A stretch of DNA of 64,000 nucleotides, taken from assembly GCA_030765065.1 (NCBI GenBank), contig CM060989.1, forward strand, positions 60,340,001 through 60,404,000. Direction: 5' to 3'. The notes under the pieces were generated by a model. That model did not search any database. It had not been told where the DNA came from and saw nothing but the letters and a program-made list of their open reading frames with translations. The position numbers and the translations under genes are program-made. The DNA is from Deroplatys truncata. Its lineage: Eukaryota; Arthropoda; Insecta; Mantodea; Mantidae. Positions 11,570-22,483 of this stretch are shown here, in pieces; position 1 is the first letter of the stretch, and the number at the start of each line of letters is the position of its first letter.

Positions 11570-13436
11570 CAGGGTGAATCACCTAAAACTTGCACAGCCA
11601 ATATTTCGGAAATGGAAAGTGCTATTGATGTGCAGTTTTTACAGCATTGATTGGTAGTCAGGGGCTCGAACAGATTTTAATAATACCAAGAAAGTGTATT
11701 TTTTGAGCAAACGTACAATTTTTTTAAATGGAACAATGCGTAGTTACATCAACAGAATAAAGGTAGAGTAAATTAGAATGTCAATGGTCTTTGTTGCAGG
11801 ATTCTAGTGCAAGTGGTTTATGAGAAATCGTATTTTGAAAAGTTTCCACCCCAACAATTTTATATCCCATTCAACCTGCTTAGTTGCTAGGTACGATGTT
11901 GTTATGTTTGTTTGCATTGTGTTTTTTGTTCATTGATTGTGTTGCGACTTTCTGGTCAGTTAATTTATGACAGTTCAAGCAGTAAGTCGTGACTGGAAGA
12001 TGGGGTTTACTAATGCAGAAAAAGCTGACATGCTCAAGGTGTATGGAGAGTGTAGGAAGAATGTAGTTCATTCCTGTATGGTGTATGCAGAAACATATCC
12101 CAATAGACATCGTCCATCTTGGCAATTATTTATCAACCTCTTCAACCATTTACGTAAAAGTGGTACTGTAACACCTAGAAAACATAACAGAAACAAACAA
12201 ATGACTGGAGAAGGGGCAGAAATTAATGTTTTGGCTGCCGTTGCAGTAGATCCACAAATTAGTCCCCGCACAATCGCACGTGGAAGTGGCATAAGTCAGG
12301 CAAGTGTACTGCGCATTCTCCATTGACATAGGTTCCATCCCTATCACATCTCTCTCCATCAAGAGCTACATGGAAAAGATTTTGAGAATTGTGTTAACTT
12401 TCGTACATGGACATTAAGAAATGATGCTCCAGATTCATCATGTATCTTGTTTAATGATGAGGCAAGATTTACTAATCATGGCTGCAGAAACATGCACTAT
12501 TGGTCTGTTGACAATCCCCATTGGCTTCGTCAGGTGGAACATCAGCATCCATGGAGTTTAAACATGTGGTGTGGGATAGTGAACCATCAACTCATAGGCT
12601 CTTTGTTCATAGAAGGAACAATGAACTCGCACAAGTATCGCAGCATCCTGACAGACCATCTGTCACAGAAGCTAGAAGACATTCCTTTGCAGACTAGGAG
12701 GAACCTGTGGTACCAATATGATGGCTGTCCAGCTCATAGTGCACGAAGTACTACAGCTTGTCTGAACGGATTGTTTCCAAATCGTTGGATTGGATGAAGT
12801 GGACCTGTACCTTGGCTGGCCTGTTCACCAAATCTGACCCCTTTAGACTTCTTTCTGTGAGGAAGGCTGAAAGACAGTGTCTACAAGGATGTACCAATTA
12901 CACCAGACGATACAAAACAACGTCTTACTGCTGTCTGCTCTGAAATTTCCGCTGAAAAATCAGAACGCGTGCAGCAGTCTTTCCATAGCAGACTGGAAGC
13001 GTGTATTGAAGCTGCCTTTGGTCATTTTGAACATAACCTTTGAAGGGCTATGTTCTCTTTACTTGTAAGAACCCACAGAAGTATTGTAATTCCCTTTTGT
13101 TTTTCTTTAGTTTGTGCTACCACAGGTTGTACAAGTGTCGGTGCTTAAAAGTTTCAAAATAAGATTTCTCGTAAATCACTTGCATTAGAATTTTGCAACA
13201 AACGCCACTGACATTATAATTTACACTACGTTTATTCTGTTGATGTAACTAGGCATTGTTCCATTTAAAAAATTGTATGTTTGCTCAAAAAATATACTTT
13301 CTCAGTATTATTAAAATCTGTTTATAGGCTAAATGTACAAGCCCCTGACTAGCAATCAATGCTGTGAAAACTGCACATCAATAGCACTTGCCATTTCCAA
13401 AATATTTGCAGTGCAAGTTTTAGGTGATTCACCCTG
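11570..13436 (+). mobile_element. Tc1/mariner-like element with about 290-bp inverted repeats
   Basis: The ends CAGGGTGAATCACCTAAAAC and its complement lie next to TA (11568-11569 and 13437-13438). Similarity between the two ends continues inward for about 290 bp (to about 11858 on the left and from about 13145 on the right), with substitutions and small indels. The total of 1,867 bp encloses one transposase frame on the + strand. TIRs of this length are unusual next to the roughly 30-bp TIRs of the mariners in the window. Confidence 0.85.
11967..13043 (+). pseudogene. Tc1/mariner-like transposase, one frame with three TGA stops
   Basis: From ATG 11967 to TGA 13041-13043 the frame stays open for 358 codons except for TGA at 12324, 12795 and 12858. 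No frameshift is needed. The N-terminus is a helix-turn-helix region of the type I know as DUF4817 in insect transposases. The catalytic Asp residues are read in FNDEARF, YQYDGCPAH and LTPLDFF. By my count about 41 residues separate the second and third Asp, which points to a DD41D-like lineage rather than DD34D mariner. Two of the stops fall where relatives have Arg and Trp, so single G-to-A or C-to-T changes explain them. Decay is recent compared with the other remnants. Confidence 0.75.
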
Positions 13437-13586
13437 TATACATTGGGTAAATTATGTCATGCTGCTTTAGTACATCAGATGTTTTTAATCTAACAAAGAT
13501 TTTTGCAGATATTAAAACATACTTTGAATGCAATAATTTATTAAATATATGCTATTTTGTGTACTAATAGTAAGCGTTTATTTCAG

Positions 13587-14310
13587 ATCTGACGACACAG
13601 CCATTAAAAGTAAGGAGAAAACTTCTGTTCAAGAGACTGAGAAAACGATTCAAAATGAGGGCATTAAAGTAACAGAATATTCTGATACGGCAAAGTGGAA
13701 TCAAAAGAAAACTTCGTTGCTTAGGCATCTGATAAACAAGCACGAGTTAAATTGGAAAGTAATTGCACATTATTTCCCAGGGATGACACCAGTTGACTGT
13801 GAAAATCATTGGAAGGAAATAGTACGCCCAGGAATGATCAAGGGTGCCTGGAGCAAGCAAGAGGATGAAGTGCTAATCAGACTAGTGCAGAAATTTGGCG
13901 CTAAGAGATGGACATACATTTCCAAGTACTTGCTCGGTAGAACTGGAAAACAGTGTCGAGAAAGGTGGATCAATCATCTCTGCCCTGATGTCAAGAAGAG
14001 GGAATGGACAAAAGAAGAAGATGATATTATTATAAGAGCTCAAGCCATTTATGGTAACCGCTGGGCCTTGATTTCCAAGCTTCTTCCTGGAAGAACAGAT
14101 AATGCTGTGAAGAACCGTTGGAACTCCAAATTAATAAAACATTCTCTTAGACCTGATGGAAGATTGATTGAGGCAAAAGAGGCTTATGAGATTCATGATT
14201 CCCTCTGGGAAAATACAGATGATCACATCACAGAACATTCTACAGTGAAAACAGAAGTAAAAGAGATTAAAACGGAAAAAGAAGTGGAAATGATAGATGA
14301 AAGTAGATAG
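13587..14310 (+). CDS. Myb-like protein, terminal exon with three Myb repeats
   Basis: The acceptor ends at 13586. The exon completes the Arg codon from 1641 and runs to TAG at 14308-14310. With the upstream exon it gives 296 residues, N-terminus incomplete. Three tandem Myb repeats follow: R1 (about 13690-13830), R2 (about 13837-13980, GAWSKQEDE... GKQCRERWINHL) and R3 (about 13990-14130, REWTKEEDD... GRTDNAVKNRWN). Each keeps three regularly spaced Trp. R2 and R3 match the animal c-Myb/B-Myb class closely and R1 is more diverged. These repeats bind DNA in nuclear transcription regulators. The protein ends only about 55 residues after R3 in a Lys/Glu-rich tail, without the activation and regulatory regions of canonical Myb. 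It may be a short paralogue, or further splicing may exist. I do not assign it to the canonical gene. Confidence 0.85.
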
Positions 14311-15067
14311 GCAAAAAACATTACAATTATCACGAAAGTAAATTTATTTGTGCTTATTATTCTTTGTTAACAGTTTTAATATAAGGGTTATTCCTAAGTT
14401 ATAATTGGTTTTAAGACTGTTTATTTACTCTATGGTCTTCTTTTTATAATTTTGTCTCCAATGAATGCAGTTTGAAATGCTTGACTTTATCGAGGTGATA
14501 TGAGTGTTAGACTCAACTACTCTCACCAAGCAGCATACCATTAATCAAAGGATTTTGAGGTTCTTTCTATATTAGGAGTAGATGTTTTTTTAGTACTTTA
14601 TCTGGACCACCTCCTTGTAGCCACATCTGTACCTATCACTTTATGTGTCAGATTGTTCACTGCAGTACCTCTGAGTCAGTATTGTTGATTTCCATGGCAG
14701 TATTCCTCTTCAAATTATGCTTGACCTATTAGAATAAACTTCATTGTTAAGGTTTGTTATTGCATATGGTTCTTAAACTGGACAGGATGTAGGTACCCTA
14801 AACATCGTTCGGTTTAGAGATAAGGTACAGTTTCACTTCTCTGATTATCTGAATGTCAAAAATTCGTCAGGTTTTCCTAAGCATTATTTTTCTGTGATAT
14901 GATTAAAAATAGGTGACTTATTAATTTCAGTGCGCAGAATTAAAAAATGCATTCTGTTTTTCCGTAGCACATCTCGTTTTGACAATATGACAAATGTTCA
15001 ATGGAAATATAATTGTAAAATTTGCAAAAATATAACACACCCATATACAACTTTTAATGAAAATAAA
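14311..15067 (+). other. probable 3' UTR of the Myb-like gene
   Basis: Sequence downstream of the stop has AATAAA at about 14733 and 15062, either of which could direct polyadenylation. The second half includes one arm of a direct repeat (14796-14880) also found at 17226-17308, so the true UTR may end at the first signal. Confidence 0.4.
14796..14880 (+). repeat. direct repeat, left arm
   Basis: About 85 bp starting CCTAAACATCGTTCGG match 17226-17308 in the same orientation at roughly 75-80% by eye. The pair brackets the pseudogene at 15112-16501. Confidence 0.55.
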
Positions 15068-15111
15068 GAATGATAACAATGTGAAAGCGTACCTGAATTT
15101 GAGAATGTATG

Positions 15112-16501
15112 TTAGTTATCTTGTGTACCCCTTTTTCTTTTCCCATAGAACTTCAGCGTACATGATTTTCTCGAGTGTTCTCTGGTAGGTTCATTGCGTG
15201 CAAGACACCAGCGGTAATTGGCCATCATATGTACGTCCCGACGTCCCTGATAACGTTGTTCAACATCTTTCAAGTCCTGGTGAAACCTTTCACCTTGCTC
15301 TTCACTGACAGGTTCTAACTCTAACGGGAAATAGTCAAGATGTGACTTGAGCTTCAAACTGATATTACAGTTGAGCAGTCTGAAATTTTCCAGCATATTT
15401 CTAACAATTTATTTGTATTGAGGCTCTTTCACATTGCCCAGAAATTTCTTTACAATCTCTCTGAATCCATTCCATGCATCTTTTTCAATTTCATTCATAG
15501 AGCTGGTAAAATTAATATCTTTCATAAATTTCCTTATCTGAGGTCCATCAAATACTCTCTCTCTGATTTTAGCGTATGGCAATGATGGAAATTTTGTGCA
15601 TAAGTACTGGAAACAAGGACAACTTTTGTCGAGTGCTTTCACGAAGTGTTTCATCATGCCAAGTTTTGTGCGTATTGGAGGGAGTAGAATTTTTTGGCGA
15701 TCAACAAGAGGGATATTACTAATATTTTTTTTATCCAGGTTCCACTGTCTCTCAGGCCATTGATCAGTTTCCCAATGTTTGTCACTCGCCCTGCTATCCC
15801 ATTCGCAAAGGAAACAAGGGAATTTTGTGTATCCTCTCTGCTGTCCTAATGACCTTCAAATCACCACATATTTGCCACTCATGGTTGCGGTATTTAATTT
15901 TCTCAAGAACATGCTTCAGAATTTCATAAGACTTGTAGGTTCTTAGAATGTGCAAGCGGTATTGAAGCTAACTTGTTGCCGTTATGAAATAACACTGCCT
16001 TAAGACTTTGTTTGGAAGGATCAATAAAACGACGTCAGTTACTTGGCTCATATGTTTCCTGCCCAACTCTTGCATAAGATTATACAATGCACACAAAACA
16101 AGTTGATCTGTGTAGTACTTGTGGAACTGTATTTCATAACTCCTATACCACCTAAATGTAACACCAGGTAATAACAAATTCTCATCTGGTTCTGAGTCCA
16201 GTAATTCACTTTTGTTGTTTTGTGAGGCCTACTAACTCCTTGACTAAATCATTTAACTCAAATTGATTAAACTGTTGTGGTGAATCGTCAAATTCTTCTG
16301 AATCAGAAACCAACTGTCGGAAGTCACGGAGCTGCTTTCAGATTCATTAAAATTGAAATCTGCTGGTCGTGTAGGTATGGGTAGTTTGGGTCCATGAGGA
16401 ATAGACCGTGTAGCTGAGTTCAGATTTGGGTATTTAATTCCTGCCTTATTTTTTTTAGTTGTAGCCAGCAACTTTAAACATGCAAAAGTAACAATCGTCA
16501 C
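15112..16501 (-). pseudogene. conserved repetitive insect protein, decayed copy
   Basis: Several minus-strand frames form one protein read from 16501 down to 15112: an N-terminal part with IPHGPKLPIPTRP, then LLPGVTFRWYRS, a DVVLLILPNK segment, CEWDSRA-like residues near 15800, a KLGMMKHFVKALDKSCP block, and a C-terminal block SHLDYFP... EEQGERFHQDL... RYQGR. From memory, proteins with these blocks occur in many copies in arthropod and cnidarian genomes as uncharacterised predicted proteins. I know no established function, and the copy number suggests mobile-element origin. At least three frameshifts and several stops are present. Flanking direct repeats (14796 and 17226) may be the ends of the mobilised unit. 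Confidence 0.55.
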
Positions 16502-17225
16502 GGTGATTCTGCTGCTCTCTCCATATCATTGGTTTGGCAAACGGCATTGCCTTCCATTTTCCTTCATACCAATAACATAATCCCTCAACATAACTGTTAC
16601 ATGCAGTATGAGTGCGAACAATTTATCCTGATCACCAACTTTCTCTTTGAAATATGAGTAATATAGTTTTCTTTGTTTGTGAGTCTATTTTACGTACCTT
16701 CCTGTCAAACTCATAACACTCACAAAAGTAACAAAATTTCTAAGGACTTTGTAGACACTGCCCCCTGCATAATCCTGGTGTAGAAGTCATACTCAAACTT
16801 TTATTTTAACACTACACATATAGAAGACGAACGTGCGTATTAACATAATTTTTCAGCTCAACTGAAGTTGAGATCTATGATAGCTGTAAATGTAAACATA
16901 AATATCTCACTAGAAGACAGACCTGACCCACAGAACAAAACTGATAAATGCTGGGAATATAAATATGAACATCTGGGTGATAAGGGAGGACAGAAGTGAG
17001 CCAATTAGGAAGAAAATAATAACAGATTTAGAATAGCATAATGAAACGTAGCAGTAAGCTGAACGAATTTAGCACCATAAACATACGTGCACATATAAAA
17101 ACTAGATGTGATAGCCTAAAACGGACTTCATTTTTGAAAACAGGGCACTGATTTCCATTTAAGTCACATATTTTCCTTTATACCTCAAAATCAAGGTTGA
17201 CCAGTGAAATTCATCATTGTATTCC
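16502..17225. other. no gene recognised
   Basis: AT-rich sequence upstream of the minus-strand pseudogene. Parts could be its decayed N-terminus or 5' region, but I cannot read further protein similarity. Confidence 0.35.
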
Positions 17226-17308
17226 TAAACATCATTTGGTTAGAAATGGGCATAGTTTTACTTCTCCGGATATCTGAATTTCGAAAATTCATCAGTTTTT
17301 CTTCCGTA
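17226..17308 (+). repeat. direct repeat, right arm
   Basis: Same-orientation partner of 14796-14880, beginning CCTAAACATCATTTGG. Confidence 0.55.
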
Positions 17309-18459
17309 ATCTAAATACCATTTAGGGAATGCCCCCTTCATTTGGAGAGTTTTGATATGCAGTTTTGAGAAGTTCAATCTTTTATTTGGCTTTGCTGGAT
17401 ACTGCGTAATCCTTTGTTGAGCATTTGGATCAGTCTGAATGGACTTTTATCAAGAGACAGGTAAAGTATGAAATTTCATATTGTAAACCATACTTGCTAA
17501 CATTATGGGAACAAGTATTTTTATGTTTTGCCATGTTAAAATTCAATGCATGTGACTAAACATTTAATAATTGAAGTGTTATTCAAAAGTTAGAGACAAT
17601 GAGGTGAAACAATTTAATACTTTAGTAAAATCTTATTTTATGAAAATGTTTATAGTTCATATTTTGTAAGTTTTACAATCTGCAGTTGTGTGCAGCTGCA
17701 GATTTATCCATCTGTCTGCACATCACTTCTAGCAACCAATCACAACATCGCAGCAAACATAACACTCCTAAAACCTATAAAATGCACACCAGATTTGGAT
17801 ACTTGGGCATAGATTTCAATCACAAAACATGAATTTTGAATTGCTGCCACCAAATCCACTCCTTTCACTAGAGTTACCACACACTTGACAGCACCACCAG
17901 GAACCAGTTGATCACTTCTGACAATGAGAGTAAGTAGCTCTCAAACTGGTCAAGACAAAAACATGTAAGGATGTGTTTCAGCTCTAACTCATTTTTCCTA
18001 TAATGTCATTAATGTTATTGTTGGAGGTTGCACCGTAAGATATTGAAATACTTTATTGCCCTATATCTCTTTGGGTTATTTGTGCTTCTAAATTGAGAAA
18101 AAAAATATAAGCAAATTACCATTGAACATTGCTGTCATCCCATTTGTCAACAAATGTGCAGTGTCATAAATGTTGTGCTTGGTAGGCATGATCTTGTGAT
18201 GTTTTACTGCAACTGTCTGAACATTAGAAATGATAAGCTGCTAAATGTACAATTTCTGTATACAAAAAAAGATGATTGTGAAGTTGTAGGTAAGATAAGA
18301 TACTTATTTATCCTTAAAATACACAGGATTTCAAGGACACTTCAAAGTTCCAATTTATATGTACATATATACAGAATGTACCTAGTACATATAACATTGC
18401 ATTACACCTAAATTCTTCTAGCTATAAAATGCATTTGTTACTAAATACTCCTTTATTGC
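17309..18459. other. no gene recognised
   Basis: About 1.1 kb without a convincing exon. The segment near 17690-17990 is less AT-rich and has the look of transposon untranslated sequence, but I cannot assign it. The reading frame at 18154-18411 has no recognisable motif. Confidence 0.35.
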
Positions 18460-18582
18460 TTTATAGTGAGTTCAGTTTTTTTAATCACTTTAATTTCTTT
18501 GGGTAACTTATTACACAGTTCTTTTCCCCTGTTTATCACACACAGTTTGTTTAGTGTGCCCCTAAATAAGGAACTGAAATAA
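18460..18582 (-). pseudogene. LINE ORF2 C-terminal fragment
   Basis: The minus strand reads FRGTLNKLCVINRGKEL and then NKLPKEIKVIKK. The NKLP.EIK motif occurs near the C-terminus of many Jockey/CR1-type ORF2 proteins and recurs in the fragment at 19325-19570. The remnant is too short to classify further. Confidence 0.5.
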
Positions 18583-19161
18583 TCATCATTGTTCTTAAGT
18601 TATATATGTGTATACCACAATTTTGTGGTTCTTTTATTTGCAGAATATTGTTAGTTTCATATGTGCATATGCGCAGTTAATATACTAAATTGTTTGAACA
18701 TTAATCTGCATGTCTCTTTAGTGTTTACATTTCCCATTATTCAGATTGTTCTTTTTTTGTGGTTTGAAAACCTTTTTAATTTCTGTAGCTGTGATATTTC
18801 CCCATAAGATTATACCACATTTTATTTACGAGTGTATAAAAGCATAGTGTACCTGTTTAAGTGTTTCATTATCAATATTTTTTCCTCACTTGTCTAATTA
18901 TGTACATGCCTTTGTTTAAGTTTTTTTGATATATGTGTTATATATTGCTTCCAGTTTAATTGTTTGTGTATTATTGCTCATAGAAAATTTGTATGCTGTA
19001 TTTCAGGAGTTATTTCTCCATCTATTTTAGACTTTATGCTAAGTGTACTGTATTTTCAAGATTTAAAATGTGTCCAAGCTGTTTTCTTGGGTGCTTAATA
19101 TCATGTTTAAATTTGAATAATATTAAATCCAATGCAGGAAAAACTTAACACAGTGAAACCA

Positions 19162-19280
19162 ATATTAAATATTTAAAATTTTGAATTGGTCGACTTAACA
19201 CTCAGAGGTTTCACTTAGACATAATGCAGGAACATGCACCTTGTCTACACATCGGCTGCTGTCAACTGGTTTGAACCATA
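19162..19280 (+). repeat. inverted repeat pair, left member
   Basis: About 120 bp (GAATTGGTCGACTTAACACTC and following) are the inverse of 20781-20908. Both copies share CAATATT at the outer edge. They may be two insertions of a short MITE in opposite orientation, or the arms of one foldback element. Confidence 0.6.
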
Positions 19281-19324
19281 GTACAAAATAACATTTTAAT
19301 TAATTACTACTTGAATCAATAAAC

Positions 19325-19757
19325 TCATCTACAGAATAATAGTAAGCTCTTCAAATCCCTTATGAAGCCGCACATGGATCGTTCTTTTAACTGTCTGGGT
19401 AGTTTATTGTATAATACAGAACCATAATATTTAACTCCTTTGGCAAATAAGGTGGTTTTATGTTCAAGCTCTTTTAAATTTGCCTTATTCCTAGTATTAT
19501 GAAAATGAACATCTTCATTTGTCATGAAATTATTAATATTTTGTTTAATGTAACATATAAGTACAGACAAGGCAAAGGTAATATTTTTAATTCTTTAAAA
19601 ACTGGTTTGCATGAATCAATCCTGCCTATATTAGCAATAAACCTAATTATTTGGGGGGGGGGGGGGTTTAAAGACTATGTGACTATCTTTGCCATTTCCC
19701 CAAACAGCATCCCATATGTCAATACACTTTCTGCATATGCAAAGTATAGAACGTTTT
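19325..19757 (-). pseudogene. LINE ORF2 fragment, C-terminal part
   Basis: The minus strand gives a post-reverse-transcriptase region with AYAESVLTYGMLFGE, then HNTRNKANL and LYNKLPRQLKE. This continues, across the HINE-like insertion at 19758-20536, from the segment at 20537-20745. Stops and a poly-G tract (about 19651-19661) disrupt it. Confidence 0.7.
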
Positions 19758-20536
19758 ACTTTCTCTACTACGTATAGTAAGTAGGGGAAGTATTGCATTC
19801 CACCCAAAAATTCAATACCGAGATTTCACCGGAAATATATGTTTTGAGGCCCCTGAATCCAAAAAAAGCATTTTTGGAAACATGTCCGTCTGTGTGTCTG
19901 TGAACAGCCTAACTCAGAAACGAACAGTCGGATAAACACCAAACTTGGTATTTAGGTTCAGTATCTTCCAGAGATGCGACACGAAGGTTTTCAAGAAAAT
20001 CCCCCCACCACAGATTACCGTTTACATGGAACATTTTTCGAAAATTTTAATTTTCTTGAAAATGGCTCTAACGATTTTGATTAAAATATCATATGTTTAA
20101 GATATTTTCATGACAAATAAAATGTATATCTCTAATTTTCTGGGAATGTCTCCAAAAGTATTCTTCATTGTGAATGACTTTTGCATGACTGGTAAACCAT
20201 AAGAGATAGACAAAATTTTACTACACAAAAAATGTAGATCATGTTAAAATACACCATTTATGTCATATACATTTTTTTTGTTGGGTGAACCATTTTCGAG
20301 ATATTGCTTGTTATTCCTTTAAATTTTCCAATACTTAAGAGAATGGAATGCGCCACATAGCAACCAGCGCTTAAAACTTTTGACTATCGCTTAAAGCCTA
20401 CCATATTCCCCTTGCATCTACAAGAAAATTAGCAATAAGATTAACATATCGATTAACATGAAGCATATGGAGAATAAGTGTTTGTAAAAATAGTTTGTAC
20501 AAGAGTAGAGAAAGTCTGTGAGTGTAACACATCAGA
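19758..20536 (+). repeat. HINE-like repeat inserted in a LINE
   Basis: Full-length copy from ACTTTCTCTACTACG to ACACATCAGA with T-runs on both sides. The LINE reading frame resumes on the far side (EIDFHTKK, then NVLYFAYAESV), so the insertion lies in the T-run of an ORF2 Lys stretch with no visible loss of LINE sequence. Confidence 0.8.
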
Positions 20537-20745
20537 TTTTTTAGTATGAAAATCTATTTCTTTCTTTATTACCCTAAATGAAAAATAAAATTTATTTAGC
20601 TTTGTTATTAAATGTGCAACATGAAACCCCTAATCAAGATGCTGATCTAACCATATTCCTAAGTATTTAGTATGATCAACCTGTAACATTTTTGCATTAT
20701 AAATTTGAAGGTCGATACTAAGTTGCAAAATTATTCTTATGCCGC
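20537..20745 (-). pseudogene. LINE ORF2 fragment, middle part
   Basis: The minus strand reads MLQVDHTKYLGIWLDQ and KLNKFYFSFRVIKKEIDF, the YLGI region downstream of the reverse transcriptase active site. It is the same element as 19325-19757. Confidence 0.7.
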
Positions 20746-20780
20746 CAGAGGATACACTTCAACTGCCTTTAACCCGGTTG

Positions 20781-20908
20781 TACAAACCAGTTGACAGCAG
20801 TTGATGATGTAGACAAGGTGCTAGAAAAACATGTTCCTGCATTATGTGTAGGTGAAACCCATGAGTGTTAAGTCGACCAATTCAGAACCTTAAATGTTGA
20901 ATAATATT
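20781..20908 (-). repeat. inverted repeat pair, right member
   Basis: Inverse of 19162-19280. It interrupts the LINE between its active-site fragment (22484-22655) and its C-terminal parts. Confidence 0.6.
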
Positions 20909-20952
20909 GTTTTATTATTTTCATTCATTCATTTGCTTTACATTCTACACTA

Positions 20953-22481
20953 CTGCTCATTAATTTCAATAAATGTGTTGTAATCACAATTAAAGGGGAA
21001 GCTGAATGAAACTAGTTGTCTTATTTCACATAAAAATGTTTATTATTACTTAATAAGTACAATTGAAAGCAAAAGACTTACAATGTAGAATAATACTCTA
21101 ACTCTTGTCTCGTCAAAATACCCCTCCTGAGCTTTGATAACAGCAGTACATACTCTAGGCATTCTATTTATCTAGAATATCTGCATTGATTTGATTCCAT
21201 TTTTTTCGTGCAACACATCTCAGAGATGAGATTTGGTTGTAACTAGCAGTTGACGAACTGCACGGTCTAGATGATTCCATAACAATTCAGTGGGGTTGCA
21301 GTCTGGACTTTGAGGTGGCCAAATCACTTTTTTTTTAAAAAAAGAATTACACTGCACCTTACATTCGACATATCTCTTGCAATAGTGTGTGTTTGAGGTC
21401 ATTGTTCTGTTGTAAGACAAAACCACGGCCTATTAAACAAGTGTCACTTGATATGGCATGGTATTAAAGGATTCTATGGTACTGCTTTTGTTCCAATTTT
21501 TCTTCAATATTTACAAGATCCGCAATGGAGCTAGCACCGAAGAACCCCCAAACCATCAAGGAGTTCTCCTCTATGCTTAACAATGGGCTTGATGCCCTGG
21601 GAAATCATACATTCTGCTGTACAGCGATGAACAAATGTCCGAAGCTTTAGACTAATCAGTGGACTGACTTTCAACTACAAACAGGACCTTTTTACACTCT
21701 TCAGATGTCCAATTCCTGTGTTGTTTTGCATAGGCTATGCATTTCTTTTCGTTAACAGGATGTGACAGTGGTTTCATGGACGTTACAGTCCATTTAAGCC
21801 CTCATTGCAGAGTTGTCGGTTAATGGTTGAAACTGATATTTGTAGATCGCTTGTTTCCATTAACTGAGACTGGATTTCAGGTGTTGTTTTAAATGTCTTC
21901 TTTACTTATGACTGTGATGTACTTATCTGTTAGAACTGAGGTCTTTCTGGGCTGCCCAGGCCTTGAATGATCCTTCTAAAGACCAGTATCTGCTGGAAAC
22001 TGGTATGCATCACCAAGAGATACCTACTTTCTACAGTTGAGCTATTTCAGGCATGGTGTGCCCTGCATGCAGTAGTGCTGTAATTATAGAACGTTTTTCT
22101 ACTTATATTTCTTTCCTTTGAGTCATTCTACTATGGTTGTTTACACTGAGCTTCAGGTAACCTCTATGTGCGTATTACTGCCTCTTGTGGCCTGGAACAG
22201 CCCTCAAATGATTGTATATGGATTGTGTGCACATGCAGTTAACATCAGCTCACGCCTAATACCATTTAGACAGTCATACATTTATTAATTAGTGCAGTGA
22301 CTGAAAGCGAACTTCTTGCTTGTTTTGCTATTTGGTTTCTAATTTCAAAAATATGTGGGTTTTTGTTTTGACTTGTTTTTATTTTGTAATAACAAACATC
22401 TTTATGTAAAATAAAACATCTTATTTCATTCACCTTCCCTTTAATTGTGATTATTATGCATTTATTGAAATTAATGAGCGG
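20953..22481 (-). mobile_element. Tc1-like element, decayed
   Basis: Inverted ends of about 100 bp begin CTGCTCATTAATTTCAATAA on the left and CGCTCATTAATTTCAATAA on the right (inverted). They are flanked by TA at 20951-20952 and 22482-22483. Size (1,529 bp) and TIR length fit Tc1-like elements. The minus strand carries transposase remnants. Confidence 0.8.
21080..22180 (-). pseudogene. Tc1-like transposase remnant
   Basis: The clearest part is WPPQSPDCNPTELLWNHLDR on the minus strand (about 21260-21320). It corresponds to the SPDLNPIE motif that carries the third catalytic residue (Glu, DD34E) of Tc1 transposases; that Glu is retained in NPTELLW. The rest is broken by stops and frameshifts, and limits are approximate. 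Confidence 0.65.
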
Positions 22482-22483
22482 TA

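Larger units (their letters stand above)
1642..13586 (+). other. 11.9-kb intron of the Myb-like gene
   Basis: The intron runs from gtgagc at 1642 to the acceptor tttcag ending at 13586. A branch-point-like TACTAAT lies at 13562-13568, 18 nt before the AG. Most of the intron consists of the transposable elements listed below, so its length is largely acquired. The splice phase is 2 on both sides. Confidence 0.6.

Noticed and set aside
18154-18411. 85-codon + strand frame as a small gene
   Set aside because: No motif, no nearby splice or promoter signal, and it lies in transposon-rich AT sequence.
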